DNA of 64,000 bases from assembly GCA_033064195.1 (NCBI GenBank), contig JARBJD010000120.1, positions 1 through 64,000 on the forward strand, read 5' to 3'. The notes beneath the pieces are model-generated. The model was not told the origin of the DNA. It made no database searches and saw only the letters and a program-made list of their open reading frames with translations. A program made the translations under genes and the position numbers. Of this stretch, positions 40,760-52,129 are shown piece by piece. Position 1 is the stretch's first letter. Every line of letters begins with the position of its first letter. Origin of the DNA: Blattamonas nauphoetae (lineage: Eukaryota > Preaxostyla > Oxymonadida).

Positions 40760-41665
40760 CAAACCACTTCGCAATCGTCATTAAACAACCCTTTTTTGAG
40801 AATTCTGGTTGTATATCACCTATAGTTCACTTTTTATGGACAGTTTATCGATCACACTTGTGACGACACACCTGCACCAACATTTTGACAGTATGGATTT
40901 TTGAATCTGAATTTCGTCACAAATCCATCATTCTCACGGTATGAGTAAGGTGTGCTCAAATTTTGAGGAGATTTTGTCGGATAGTTCTCCCTTAAAGTCA
41001 CTTTTTCATGTTTTCACTTCTCAAGTTTTGATCGTTTCTGTCCCTTCAAAACCGACTGTAGTCCCTTTCATTTCATCACTTTCTCTCCCCATTTTACATT
41101 TGATCTCTTCACCATTCCTCTCTATTTTTCCCATCTCATGACCATTTTGTGGGTTGTTCTCACTTCACTAGCTCATCATTTTGGTGAAATTTTCGTCAAC
41201 TTTTTCACAAAAACAGAGTAAAAGAAAGCGAAACAAGCATGAATGAGACCGGCAAGTATGAAACTGAGAGGTGAAATGACGAAGATTACATAAAAGTTTC
41301 GAGAACTGAAGTGAGCCGTTGAAAGTGAGATCTCGGTAAAAGCTCGGAAAAACGAGTGAACGGAAAGTAGTGTGAAACAATTGAGAAAAAGTTTGAGCAA
41401 ACGAACTATGAATGAAGTGGTTAAAAACAATAAACAATGAGAAAATGACGTGCGAACAGGTCCTGAAAATGAAACAGTAGTGACTGCGAAACAAGTGAAA
41501 GTTCGATCAAAAACAGTTAAGACAAGAGTGAGAAAAGATAAAAATGAGAATGAAATGATGAAGATTACATACTTCTTCAATGATCTGAGACCGTCTGTAA
41601 AAGTGCCAATATCTCTGCAAAAGTCGGAAATCTTCAAATAACGGAGCATACCACGATGATCTCCA
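40760..41665 (+). repeat. Dispersed ~0.9-1.0 kb repeat, copy 1
   Basis: Homologous in the same orientation to 52130-53143. Shared landmarks are ttttttgagaattctggtt, caccaacattttgaca, tttgtcggatagttctccc, acaaaaacagagtaaaagaa and ggagcatacca near the end. A minus-strand frame of 184 codons crosses it, but its F/S/L composition simply mirrors A/G-rich DNA, and the frame is not conserved in the other copy. No inverted ends or target duplications were found. Confidence 0.85.
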
Positions 41666-43263
41666 ACTGCTGACGGATACAAATCGTAACAAATTTGAAA
41701 CTCGAAAACAAAATTAAAATCAATGCACAATCGAGATAATGAGGTGGAAAAAGATGAATAAACTAAATTTTAGTGCTTGAATCTCCCAGTGGATTAGTCG
41801 AATCGAGAACTACGGAAACTTGAAGAAATCTGTCTCCACCACTGCCTAATCTTGGTGATAAATTCATCCAGTATATCCATTTGAGAAAATCAAGAGCGTC
41901 GAGGACATCCATCCTTGTTGTTTCGTGTGGAATTCGGACGTTTGAGATCACGAATGAGTTGCGGTGCCAGTCCATCCTGCTTCGGAGACCTAGAACAGAG
42001 ATGAATATGGGTGAGAATTTTTGAGATCATAAACAATTTCGAGAATCCGAATCAGAAAACGAGAATAATCTGTCTTGTCAGTGTTTAGTCTAATTTCACG
42101 AGAATGACATCGAATGGTGTATCCAACGAATCTTTGAGAATGGACAAGGGATGTCTCAGCTGTGTGATGAGACGAGATTCGAAGAAGGGTATTCGAACTG
42201 TTTTATGATATCAAAAATTCTCGCCCATATCTCTGAGCCTCCAATCGTTTCCATTTGTCCAACCGAACGGATGGACTCGAGTGAGCACGTTGAAATCGAT
42301 GTGACATGTTCGAGTAAATATTCACTGTTCGTCCCCGGTTCTACCAAAATTTCCATCGATTTCACTCTCCCAAAACGCTGACAGAACGAAAGGACCATGG
42401 CTTTGTCAACAGATCGACAATTCTGTGAAAATAGAGAAATAGAAAACTCAAACCATGAACCATTTCAGAAGTTGATGACATCAATGTAAAGTATTGAAAT
42501 GGCAGCAATCTCAATTTATGGGAAGTCGCGAAGAGAGGATTGACAATCCCACCGTTCCAATACTTTGCATTGATGTCATCAAATTCAGAAATATTGATAA
42601 AAATCGGAGTATAAAGGTGCATAGATGGCGAATGGATGACGGAATTTCGCCCTGTTCTCACCTTTTCTTCTTGTTTTTGTCGCGAATCTGGGCCGAAATC
42701 ACAATCGGTGGTTCAAAATATGAAAAAGGAAAACGTTGTGTGTGCGCCGGAAACAAGCGAGGCCACACGGATGAGAAGGATGTTTTCTTATGGAGCACGT
42801 CAATCCCCACCCAGGCGAAACGTCATGTCTGGGAATACCAACAAACCATTCTGTTACACACCAATCATTTAATGTGTGGCATTCATGTTTATTCAAGTGT
42901 TCTCAGAAATCCTGGAACTTCGAAAATGACAAGACCTTTCAGACGATATGAAAGACAAATTCTGGATGAAATGTGTTTTTTATTTGCTTCTGTTGAATTC
43001 TGATTTGTTGATTGGCCTTATCTGGCCCATTGACATCTCGAATAAAGCTAATCTTTGACACTCATTCTGAATAGGCGTGTTCCATTCCAAACCATTGAGG
43101 ATTCGAAGAAAAGACTTGTCGATCTTCTTTTCTGAGCGAAGTTACGTAAGCCCATCCCCAGCTTTCTCAGAATCTGATCTGCCTCGATCTTGGGGAAAAC
43201 GAACACTTCTCGATCTCACATATCGAATGAAATGGGCTATTTCTCTCGCTTCGACCGATTAAT
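41666..43263. other. 1.6 kb with no firm gene
   Basis: Short frames at 41763-41975 (minus), 42151-42381 and 42494-43003 (plus) have no recognised domain. The word gatatcaaaaattct occurs at ~42208 and again at ~44252, hinting at duplicated, decayed relatives of the ARM-like families. A stretch after ~43072 (RVPFQTIEDSKKRLVDLLF) looks coding and follows a splice-like ctgaatag. Confidence 0.3.
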
Positions 43264-44072
43264 GTGATTTTTTCCTGGGTTAACTCAACCATGACGATGG
43301 AGGCATTTTTCAGCAAATTCGAGACCATGACGGCTCGGTATGATGCCAATGAAGTCTTTGATGAGGACCTAGGATCTGTTGAAACAGATGTCAATGCATT
43401 ACTATCCAAGCTTCAGTCGACAAAAGAGATGGTGGACTTGACCGTTGAAGAGGTAACGGATGAAATGGACACTCTTTAGTCAGCTATTTTCCTTTTTCAA
43501 ACACCTCTTCAACTTTTTTATTCTTAGATATTCCTTCATTTGGCTGATCATCGGTATTATCCATTCCACTTCTAACTTTGTTCTGTTTCCACTTTTTCAT
43601 CGTTTTAGTTCATTCTTTTCATTCTTCTTTTGTATTTCATCCTGTCTGAATAGGCTTCCGTTGTGATATCGATGGGCTCAGTGAGGAAAACCGTCACGAA
43701 GTCGTTATTCAGCACGTTGTTCTTCCTTCGATGTTATCCCTGGAATTTCAATATCGAAACAAACGCGACCTCAGTGGAAACCAATTTGCATCGTTCGTGA
43801 TCTTTTTCTGCAACCTACTTCAAATTGGGCTATCTCACGACCCGACAATGCAATTTCTCCTCTCCTCTGGACTTCTCCCGATATTTCCACGCCTTTTAGA
43901 TTCCTTTGTCAATGATGATCTGCTGTCGAATGATCTCCACAAACTCAACTCATCACTCCTATACCTAACGATGCACGACCATGAAGTGGTCAAAACTCTT
44001 CGAAGGCAGAGAAATCCTCTTTTCGCCGAAGGCATCGATGATCAAGATGAACAAATGGGACAGGATTTTTGA
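43264..44072 (+). CDS. ARM-like helical protein, two exons, possibly partial
   Basis: The first stretch encodes MTMEAFFSKFETMTARYDAN and on to VDLTVEE. The second, after about 43655, encodes FRCDIDGLSEENRHEVVIQH, LSHDPTMQFLLSSGLLPIFP and LHKLNSSLLYLTMHDHEVV. An intron from near 43452 to the ctgaatag at ~43654 is likely, though the phase at the donor is not clean. The helices and the 'LL.SGLLPIFPRLLDSF' segment look like ARM/HEAT repeats. The stop at 44072 may be genuine or premature, because DNA just beyond still reads FDAHEQKPTLNPL in another frame. Function unknown. Confidence 0.35.
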
Positions 44073-44429
44073 CATCATTCAAAAGTTCGACGCTCACGAA
44101 CAAAAACCCACATTGAACCCACTGACCACGGCTCGATCAAAGATCTCGAAAACAATGTTCATTCATATCATACACATCTTCGAGAGAAAAGTCGATTCAT
44201 TTCTCAATCACGAGAGGAAATTTGTTTTGAATGTTGGTCTTCGAACTTTTGAATGATATCAAAAATTCTGACCCAAATGTTGTGCAACAATCCTAGCGTT
44301 TTCGCCATACATATTGTTCGATCAAAAGTCTCACAACTGCTGGGATACAATTGGAGATGGCCATAAATCGTCAGATATCTCTAGGAATTACCTTTTCAGT
44401 GTCACTTCACCCTTCTTTCAATTCGAGAA

Positions 44430-45300
44430 AAGTCAGTAATCTGTCACATTGTCCATTCGTCCAGAAATTATTTCATCCAGACGCCTCGGCTGCAGGTAGA
44501 GGTTGGTGTGACACCGCCGATCTTCCGTCCGGAGGCACAGAGACCGGTGGTGAGATTCGACCCGGTCGACAAACATGAGCCAGCACAAGCTCAACAAATG
44601 CATGAGGACGTTCAAGTTTTCCATTCGATGCTTGTGGCTGCCGCCCACGAACTCCAGTTGTTCACCTGGGAGCAACCGGCATTAGCAACCGTTAGAGAAG
44701 TAGTCAAGTTGTCAGATGGGTTGCAGTTGAATGAGGATATGTTGAAACAGTTTATGTCGGCGAAGAATCGAAAAATGGACAATCTGCTCGTTCAGCTGAA
44801 GAAGGAAGCATTTGTGAATGTTCAGTTGGCTGTAGGAACGTTCGAGTCGGTCAGGCAGGGGATGCCGACGGCACAGGCATTGTGCTTGCAAGGGCTGAAG
44901 GCGGCTGAACTTGTGAAGAGCGTGGAGCAGGTTCGGAAGGTGATCAATTGTGACATCTTGCCTTGCTTGCAAGGGGATGAGTATTACGACGACAACCTTC
45001 GGAGACAGGTGCGAGCTGCGGCGGTGAGGCAGACACAGCAGCCTCGGTTTTCTCGCCCCAAAGAGCGACGGGACGTTCCGTCGGATCATAGATTGTCGGC
45101 CGGCGAACAAGTTCTTGCAATCCCGTCACTTCAAGATGGAGGAGTCCAAGGTTGTCTCAAAACTGATCAAGCCGAAAGATTGGTTGAGCAAGATCGACCT
45201 CACGCTGGCGTATCAACATGTGCCCTTTCATTTGACATCTAAGCCATATCCATGCTTTCATTTAGGGCAGAATTTGTACTAACCATCTGGAGGCTTCACT
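44430..45300 (+). mobile_element. Fossil fragment of a DIRS-like (tyrosine-recombinase type) retroelement
   Basis: The longest part (44508-45100) resembles the capsid/linker region that precedes reverse transcriptase in DIRS-like elements: Gln/Leu-rich helices, then RFSRPKERRDVPSD. Close behind is the start of a reverse transcriptase with the KIDLTLAYQHVPFHL box typical of the DIRS/Ngaro group. The polymerase core, RNase H, recombinase and the terminal repeats are not present here. The piece is broken and looks old. Confidence 0.5.
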
Positions 45301-45357
45301 ATTCCTCATATTGATTTATATCTTCTTCCCTTGAACCTCAGATAGTGTAATGAATGA

Positions 45358-47742
45358 TCATGCTTGAAAGAAACAGATGTTGTACTCAGAATCGATGTAC
45401 CGAATGTTCTGTTTTTTGACGTGTTCACAAAGGATAGCATTCGCTTTTCCTGCAACTGGAACGCTGTACACTGCAACTAGAATGGAGTGGAATGGGATGA
45501 ACATTGTCTTTGTGTCCATAATAGTTCTTTCAAGGGATTCTTTGATAAGGTTGATTGCATATTCTGAATACTCTGTGATGTCTCCTGTACTTCTTATCAC
45601 TGTTGGGTAACTCTTTGATGTGTTTTCCAATTCTGGTCTGAAATCCTTGTATGTTGTCTCATCTTTATCTTTTCTCTCAACGATCTTACCAAAGTCGATT
45701 CTGATCTTGAATGGATGATCCTTCTCTTTGTCGAACACTGCTTTAATGAAGGTTGCGATTTCTTCAACATCCTTCAGATGGTTGTGGAAGTGCAGTCGAA
45801 ATCACATGACTTCGCGGTTTCGGATCATGTCATTCATTATTTCTTTTCAACTTCTTCATTTCGTTTAATACCAACAATCGATCCAGCTACACGAGATTCG
45901 GAATTGTCTGCAGGAAACAGTGCAAGGGATCTGACCCAGAAAAATGAGAAACCGCTGACATCAATAACGATAGAGTTTGAAGTGAAATGATAGTGATCAA
46001 TGTGACAGTTAGAGAGTAGAGATAAACATAAATGAAGGAAAGCGTTAAAGACAAGAAATGTCATTGACTGGAATCGAAGCAAAACACTCGTAAAGACTCT
46101 TCAACAAAACGGTCGAATGGTTCCGCGCTTACGGTCAAAAAATGTATCCCCCTTCCATTTCAATCTCCTTTCTCATTTGCTAGAGTCGAAAACGATGGAG
46201 ACTTTCACCACAAGTCAAAAAAGAAATCCTTCTGAAAAGGAAGGAGGGAAAAGCAGTTGCCGCCATTGGAAGACAACTCCATCGATCGGAAAGTTCGATT
46301 CTGAGCTTCCTCAAAGCATGGCTGAAAAATCCGAGAATGAAACGAAAGACACAACGGACCTACAGACGCTGTTCAACGGTGCGTGAGGATGCCACAATTC
46401 TTGCTGAGATAGAGTTCGATCGCTTCAAAACCAAAAAAGAATTAAAAGAAAAACTGTGCAAGACACACAACATCATGATTTCGGAGTCCACCATTTGGCG
46501 ACGTGGAAAGGAGAAGGGGATCTCGCAATGCCCCGTCAAACGAAAACCACTCCTTCTGGTAGCCAGCGTAGAAAAACGATTAAAGGTTGCCCGCGAGCAT
46601 TCGACGTGGGGAGCACAGGATTGGATGCGTGTGTTGTGGAGTGACGAGGCGATGGTGTGTCTCCGAGAACCGAAGGGGAATGTGTACGCCTGGAGAAGAA
46701 AAGGTGAGGAATATAGTGAAAAGTGTGTTTTGCATACCGTCACACACTCTGTCCATGTCATAGTGTTGGGCTGCATAGGTTGGGGAGGTGTTGGGAGTCT
46801 GGTGTTCATCAAAGGCAAACTAGAACAAAAGCAACATCACAAAATTGTAAAAGCACACGTCCATGACAATGGTGTCGCTCTTTGTGAGCAACCATTCGTC
46901 TTTCAACAGGACAACGATCCCAAACATACTTCCAAACTCATCCAAGGTTGGATCACCAAACAAGCATTCTCCACTCTCGTCTGGCCTCCCCAAAGTCCAG
47001 ATCTCTCGCCAATCGAGAACGTCTGGAGAGCTCTAAAAAGCAAATTTAATAAAAAAAGAACACTTCATACGGCTGATGACTTGAAACAGGCAATCAGGAG
47101 TGTCTGGAATCGAGACCTTCTGAACTGTGTTCAATCCTCCATCCTTTCAATGCCAAAGCGGATCAATGAAGTGCTTGAAAACCAAGGTTCTTGGACACAC
47201 TACTACGAAAGCTGAACTTTTTGTGGGCAGAGTTGAACCCACACTCTTTTTATTTTTCGCTTCACGCATCACAATAAACTTTTTCAGGTTTGTCGAATAG
47301 CCAATTGTGTCGAAAAATGGGATATAATGAGAAAGCGTGTGAAATGAATGAAGAGAATGTCATCCTTCATCCGCAAACCCATGTGACCGTGACTGTACAA
47401 CTGATATGGTTTTCCATTGTCTTCAACCTTCTCGACCTCATTCTTTTTGAACTTCCTTCGTGCATTCATGAGACAAGAATTGAATGCTGCTTTGTCACGC
47501 GGTTCAGCAAGTAATATACATTCTTCAAATCCATCAAATGTCTGCACTTCTCTCTTTTCCATTTGTTCATTTTTCTTTTGAATGATCAACAAGTTCTTCA
47601 TCCAGTGATCCATCAGTTTATCTTCTATTGATTTCAGCTTCCACGTCATTCTGAATACTTGCTTTTTCAGTTCATCTTTGTTCACTCTTGGATTTGCTTT
47701 CATGTCAATGATGAATACCTTTTTATCCTCTTCATTCATCAT
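45358..47742 (-). mobile_element. Fossil Polinton-type DNA polymerase B fragments, interrupted by a Tc1-type insertion
   Basis: Two blocks on the minus strand (about 47742-47290 and 46080-45358) look like pieces of the N-terminal part of a protein-primed DNA polymerase B. The block nearest 45358 ends in a DSEYNICFFQA-like word recalling the conserved '(N/D)LCFFRCLA' element of Polinton polymerases. The other block is clearly related to the fragment at 49488-49964 (DHWMKNLL..QKKNEQME.REV). The polymerase core is absent. A Tc1-type transposon lies between the blocks. Broken, with several breaks; probably older than the main element at 53-63.6 kb. Confidence 0.5.
46184..47215 (+). CDS. Tc1-type DD34E transposase
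   Basis: The frame is open from 46184, but the first ATG is at 46337, after the first helix-turn-helix. The codons before it (VKKEILLKRKEGKAVAAIGR..., AWLKNP) are a normal N-terminal DNA-binding helix set. An in-frame TAG at 46181-46183 cuts off the only upstream ATG (46142). The catalytic domain is complete: WSDEAMV (D), FQQDNDPKHTS (D), WPPQSPDLSPIENVW (E), with 34 residues between the second D and the E. The C-terminus ends TADDLKQAIRSVW...SWTHYYES. Length and order match Tc1-like transposases, which cut and paste at TA. No terminal inverted repeats were recognised. The N-terminal stop suggests a recently inactivated copy or an unrecognised first exon. Confidence 0.9.
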   Translation, partial: SRKRWRLSPQVKKEILLKRKEGKAVAAIGRQLHRSESSILSFLKAWLKNPRMKRKTQRTYRRCSTVREDATILAEIEFDRFKTKKELKEKLCKTHNIMISESTIWRRGKEKGISQCPVKRKPLLLVASVEKRLKVAREHSTWGAQDWMRVLWSDEAMVCLREPKGNVYAWRRKGEEYSEKCVLHTVTHSVHVIVLGCIGWGGVGSLVFIKGKLEQKQHHKIVKAHVHDNGVALCEQPFVFQQDNDPKHTSKLIQGWITKQAFSTLVWPPQSPDLSPIENVWRALKSKFNKKRTLHTADDLKQAIRSVWNRDLLNCVQSSILSMPKRINEVLENQGSWTHYYES

Positions 47743-48721
47743 TGCATTGTCATTGTGCTCTTCAAGTTTGTGACAAGAATCATCTGGCTAATTGAATACA
47801 GGGTGATCAGTGAAAACTTGGGCGACATTTCCCGTCGGGTAACACGTTGTTCTCACATCATTTCACCTTGTTTTTGTGAAATTGTTCACTTTTGTCTGTG
47901 AATAGCTTTCTCAATCCAAGGTTCACATGTCCAAATCTTGAGAACGAGATGGACGACTCGAGTCACAATGTGAAAACTCTACGAAGAAGTGATAAAGCAT
48001 GAAATAAACCAACCATCTCCCTCATGAGTGTATTAGAATCCTTTTGGGCAGATGTTGCTTCGATCAACGTTCTTGTGTATTGAGAAAAAGTTAAATCTTG
48101 AATGTCGGTCCCAATGTGAGTGGTATTGAAGGCGAATAGTGAACTACATTGAAAAAGTGGTCGAAAGCACTCAAATTTGTGATTTATTTCACAGTGACTT
48201 CGTCAAAAACAGTGCTTTTCTTCATCGATTTGACACACAATATTGAAGCAAATTTTTGCACTTTTTCGAAAAATTTGATCACTTTTGTCGATTATTCCAT
48301 TTTTGACCATCACTAATTTGGCGCCTATTTGGGAACCCAGTTGAGAATTTTTGTGAAACAAAAACTGAAATCTCAATGACGATGTGACTCATTGATCAAA
48401 ATAAACTCGATCAAAATCGGATGAACATTCGTCGAGATATGTGTGAAACATTGCTTAAAATTTTCGAAAAATAAAGGGAACCTCTTTTGAGAAAACGCTC
48501 GTATCTCGACAACGAGCAGAGATCGGTACTCGAAACCACTTGCAATCGATAGAGGACTCAATTTTGCATATAGAAAAAAGTGCAAAACCTTGGGGACGGA
48601 GGAAGCAAGGTAGGTTTTTTTATTGCAAAGTGTATTGGCAAGTCTCCAAGGCCCAGGGTTGCGATCCCTGTTTCTGAGAATTTTCTCACTTTTTGTAATC
48701 CGACGTCGGACAAAAAATTGC
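47743..48721. other. About 1 kb of AT-rich repeat debris
   Basis: No gene. It contains phrases seen again near 51.6-51.95 kb (for example attcgtcgaga/attcgtcgaact, ctgatcaaaatcgg). A tRNA-like T-arm occurs on the plus strand (cccagggttgcgatccctg, ~48653-48671). Confidence 0.4.
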
Positions 48722-48790
48722 TTCCTCCCGGGTTCGAACCTGGGACTCATAGCCTTGTGGTACGTGCACTTACCACTCGACTACTCATCC
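48722..48790 (-). other. tRNA-like sequence with pol III A and B boxes
   Basis: On the minus strand an A-box match, TAGTCGAGTGG (48773-48783), is followed after ~30 nt by a B-box match, GGTTCGAACCC (48729-48739). The spacing is like a tRNA gene. The T-arm nearly pairs, but the 5' GGATGAG has no partner for an acceptor stem at the other end. A tRNA-derived SINE head or a decayed tRNA gene is likelier than a working tRNA. Confidence 0.4.
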
Positions 48791-49038
48791 CTAATTTTCT
48801 GAGGATTTTCCTCGGCTATATATCTGTGTGGAGGGACTTTAAGGACGGTTATTAAAAAGTTATGGGTCCCTTCAAAATCCGCTTTCTGAAAATAGTTTTT
48901 AGATCTTGAAAATATTTGCATACAAGGTCATATCCGACACGGCGAATTCATTGCCGCAAGAATTATTGAAATCGGATCGGTGGTTGTCGAGAAAAAAGGG
49001 TTTCATTTTTTTTGTATCATTTTTTTCTTTTGTTCTAA

Positions 49039-49413
49039 ATGAATGCAACAGAAATCTATAACCAAAGACGTCGAACGAATGCAAAGCAAGCGTTGATCGA
49101 GTCGATGAAAAAGGAGAATTGTGAACTCGTTTCTGATTTCACTCATGGTTCAAAACCGGTTCGGTATGTTCATGAAGGTGTTGAATGTTGGAGAAAACCG
49201 AAGTTATGGAATCAAGGTAATCGATCTCACATGCCTCAACGTCGACACTACACTCAATCGTTTGTGGAAAATGAACTGAGGAAATACAACTGTGATCTCG
49301 TTGGTGAGTACAATCAAGTGCTCACACCGTTCACATATCGGGTGATTGGAGATGATAAATTTTACAAAATCAGACTTGATTCATGGTTGAAAGCGAAGAA
49401 TATCCACCTTTGA
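49039..49413 (+). CDS. Virus-type two-repeat domain protein
   Basis: 124 residues made of two copies of a ~60-residue unit: ALIESMKKENCELVSDFTHG...VRYVHEGVECW and FVENELRKYNCDLVGEYNQV...FTYRVIGDDKFY. The unit plan is hydrophobic helix, then 'NC.L(V/I)(S/G).Y', a turn, and an aromatic strand. It recalls small repeat modules of large DNA viruses and phages that sit beside homing-type nucleases, where the conserved phrase is 'G..ll.eY.n..t.....C..GH'. That link is a weak analogy. Close relatives lie at 50997-51371 and 53297-53509. The start codon follows the same A/T-rich leader used by genes of the Polinton-like element. Confidence 0.55.
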   Translation: MNATEIYNQRRRTNAKQALIESMKKENCELVSDFTHGSKPVRYVHEGVECWRKPKLWNQGNRSHMPQRRHYTQSFVENELRKYNCDLVGEYNQVLTPFTYRVIGDDKFYKIRLDSWLKAKNIHL

Positions 49414-49487
49414 GAAATCAACAATAATGTCTTAACTTTTGTGATTTATTTATTTTTAATTTGTAGTAAAAGACAACACCCCTTCAG

Positions 49488-49964
49488 TTGGTGAAGAACA
49501 ACATTCAAGGAATTCAAGAACTATTTCCATATACTATCTTCGTTATTAATGATCGTCGAAGATACAATCCGAATAGTCCAAACTATCAACATCATTATTC
49601 ATTCCTCCTTTCAATGCCACGACACCGAGATGTTAAGTTTCCATATCCAACAACAAAGCTCACTTTCTCCAGTCTTCGTTTGTTTCTGAAAGAAGTGAAA
49701 AACAGACGAGAGATGTCGACAGAGGATAGAAATGTAATCATCATTGATACGAAAACACATACGAGAATTAACGAAACTGAATTAAAAAGGGAAGTGTTCA
49801 AAATCACACGGAAACTGATATCAATTGAGGAGAAATTGGTGGATCATTGGATGAAGAATCTGTTGATTCTTCAGAAGAAGAATGAACAAATGGAAAACAG
49901 AGAAGTGAAGCACTTTGATGGATTCAATGTACCATGGGGATCTAACCCGACCACATGGATCTAA
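49488..49964 (+). pseudogene. Fossil fragment resembling Polinton DNA polymerase B N-terminus
   Basis: Homologous to the fossil block at 47.29-47.74 kb (IIDTKT..RIN..ELK..VF..T.KL.SIE.KL.DHWMKNLL). An extra N-terminal part reads IQGIQELFPYTIFVINDRRR. The homology ends at ~49930, where a short direct repeat (ggatctaacccgaccaca, twice) begins. Broken; treated as a relic of the same class of element. Confidence 0.5.
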
Positions 49965-50996
49965 CCCGACCACAAAAGACACTTTTTTCGACTCAAATCT
50001 CAATCCATCCCAGATTTCTCCGAACCCACATTTGAGTGAGTCCAACCCATTTGGAGATTGGATTCCTCCCTCCCCCATGAATCATCGAGGGAGAAATCGA
50101 ACTTCCAAAATAGGATTCCAGGGCTGGGGCGCCTATTTTGGCTTTTTTGGGACTTTTCCGTCAGTTACTCCAGTCCCGTTCAAGAATTTACATTAATATT
50201 AAGTTTTGTTGAAAAATCATTGTTTGAATTCATTCGAACCTGGGTTGACATCGCTTTTATTGAATTTGATGTCAGATTGAAAAACATGAAGCAGAGTTAG
50301 TTAAGAAAGACCAAATTGTTGAAAATTCAACAAATATATATCTCAACTGCCGCAAGGGTATTTTTTTCAAAATTTTCAGAAAAAAATAATTCTCAACAAA
50401 AGATCCATACTGGTGAAAACTTCATGTCCGAACCATGTCTGGTTGTGGAGATATGATCAAAACAATTTTTCAAGATCCTAAGCTTGTTATCCAGGGAAAT
50501 CAGTATTTGACACTAAATTTCCACCCAGGTCCCCCCAGAATTTTGCATTTTTCGAAAAATTGTCATTTCGAGAGAAAACCATCCCAAACCACCAGAAATG
50601 AAACGAAAAAGAAAAATCTTGAACAGGCATGGAGAAAAGTGGTTCTGAAGTTTGGATTCCCAAAGCTTAAATGTTAAGAACCTCCTATTTTGGAGCCAAA
50701 AAAGGGTCGATACCCTGACTCCGAAATAGGCGCCCCAGTAGTTATAGAAGCGAACAGAGAACCAATCTGAAAAAGTCTTTGAAATCAAAACTAAAAGTCA
50801 ACGCCGATTGACCAATTTTGAACCTTGTATTAAAAGGAATTTATGACATTTTGATGACATCAAAAAAGTGCCCTAAATTTGAAAATAATGGCCAAAAAAT
50901 GACCTCGTGAAAAGTGTCCTTTTTGAAGCTTTTTTTGAGTACTTTCCAAAAACAAATTCGATTTCTTTTTTTATTCAATTTTTTAATTTGGATAAA
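49965..50996. other. Non-coding, with a short inverted word
   Basis: The word ctggggcgcctattt occurs at ~50124-50138 and inverted at ~50728-50742. A related ggcgcctatttggg is at ~48320. This may be a small degraded foldback or MITE of ~620 bp. No gene. Confidence 0.35.
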
Positions 50997-51590
50997 ATGA
51001 GTTGCGTATTAACACCAAATCAACTACAGGAAATTTTGGACAAAGAAAATTTGAAGATGAAAGTTCCACCAACTCTCAATCGACAAGGAACAACATATCT
51101 CACATCGAGCACTTTCGAATATTATCACGAAGATAAACCAGATGACATTTATCGAGTGTACTTACAGCGTTTTGTCAAAGGATCTAGACCACACACGAAT
51201 CGCCAGAGATACATTCAAGTATCCAATTGTTGCACGAAAGCAAAGTTTCTCGAGTCAATGAAAAACGAAAATTGTGAACTCATTTCTGAATACAAGTATG
51301 CTGATTCACTTGTCACATACCGGTACGAAGGAGTTGAATGGAAAGTGATTCCCTCGAAATGGATGAAATGATATCGAGCTCATAATTGTCAACGAAAACA
51401 TTACACACAATCGTTTGTTGAAAATGAATTGAAAAAAGAGAATTGTGAACTCATTGGAACGTACACAAAGGTACTTGAACCATTCAAATATCGCGATTTA
51501 CGAACAAAGAATGAGTATTACGTTCGCTTGGACAATTGGTTGTATTTTGGAGACCGTCCTCACTTGAGAAAGTACCATGATAGGTCATGA
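50997..51590 (+). pseudogene. Second member of the virus-type repeat-domain family, broken
   Basis: From the ATG at 50997 the frame reads MSCVLTPNQLQEILDKENLK, a substrate-like strand (DDIYRVYLQRF), then the family unit (FLESMKNENCELISEYKYAD...YRYEGVEW) to 51371. A further unit of the same kind lies at ~51400-51590 (SFVENELKKENCELIGTYTK). The leader (ttttttaatttggataaa) resembles those of the Polinton-like genes. Treated as a relic linked to that element. Confidence 0.45.
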
Positions 51591-52129
51591 AAACACTGAA
51601 AATCTATTTTTGACCACAAATCAAGTGAAACCAATGTGAGAACCATTTCGAAAAATTCTGAAAAAAATTCTAAAATCTTGGGGACACTGTCGGTCATCGA
51701 TCAAGACAATCCTGATCAAAATCGGTTGGGAATTCGTCGAACTGTGTACCGAACTTAGGTCCAAAAAGTGACGAAAAAGTCGATGTTCAGATTTCGCCAC
51801 TATGAACACCTTTATGTCTCAAATTGTGTTCAAACACGTTCTAAAATTACGAAATTGAGTTTGATAGGTGAAATTTTTGGAAAAAAGCACTTTTGAAAAA
51901 AAAGTTTGATCCGACCCCACAACATATTTTGAAAATGACAAAATTTTTAAGGAGGAGAAAGTGACGTCTCGCTCTTCTCCTACACGTCACTTTTCGCCCT
52001 CTGATGGTCTCCGTAGGTGTCAAATCGCTAGTGGACAGGTATTCGCGTCATTCGGTTTTGACGATCCTCGACACACGATCGTTTTCACAATTTTTTGTCA
52101 TTTTTCATTTCTCATTGATTTCACGTCAA
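51591..52129. other. No gene seen
   Basis: AT-rich DNA with phrases shared with 48.3-48.5 kb. Confidence 0.4.

Noticed and set aside
41176-41730. 184-codon minus-strand frame in the dispersed repeat
   Set aside because: It is F/S/L-rich because the other strand is A/G-rich, and it is not kept open in the second repeat copy.
50124-50742. Possible MITE bounded by ctggggcgcctattt
   Set aside because: Only ~15 bases of inverted match and no target duplication; kept as a note under the gap.
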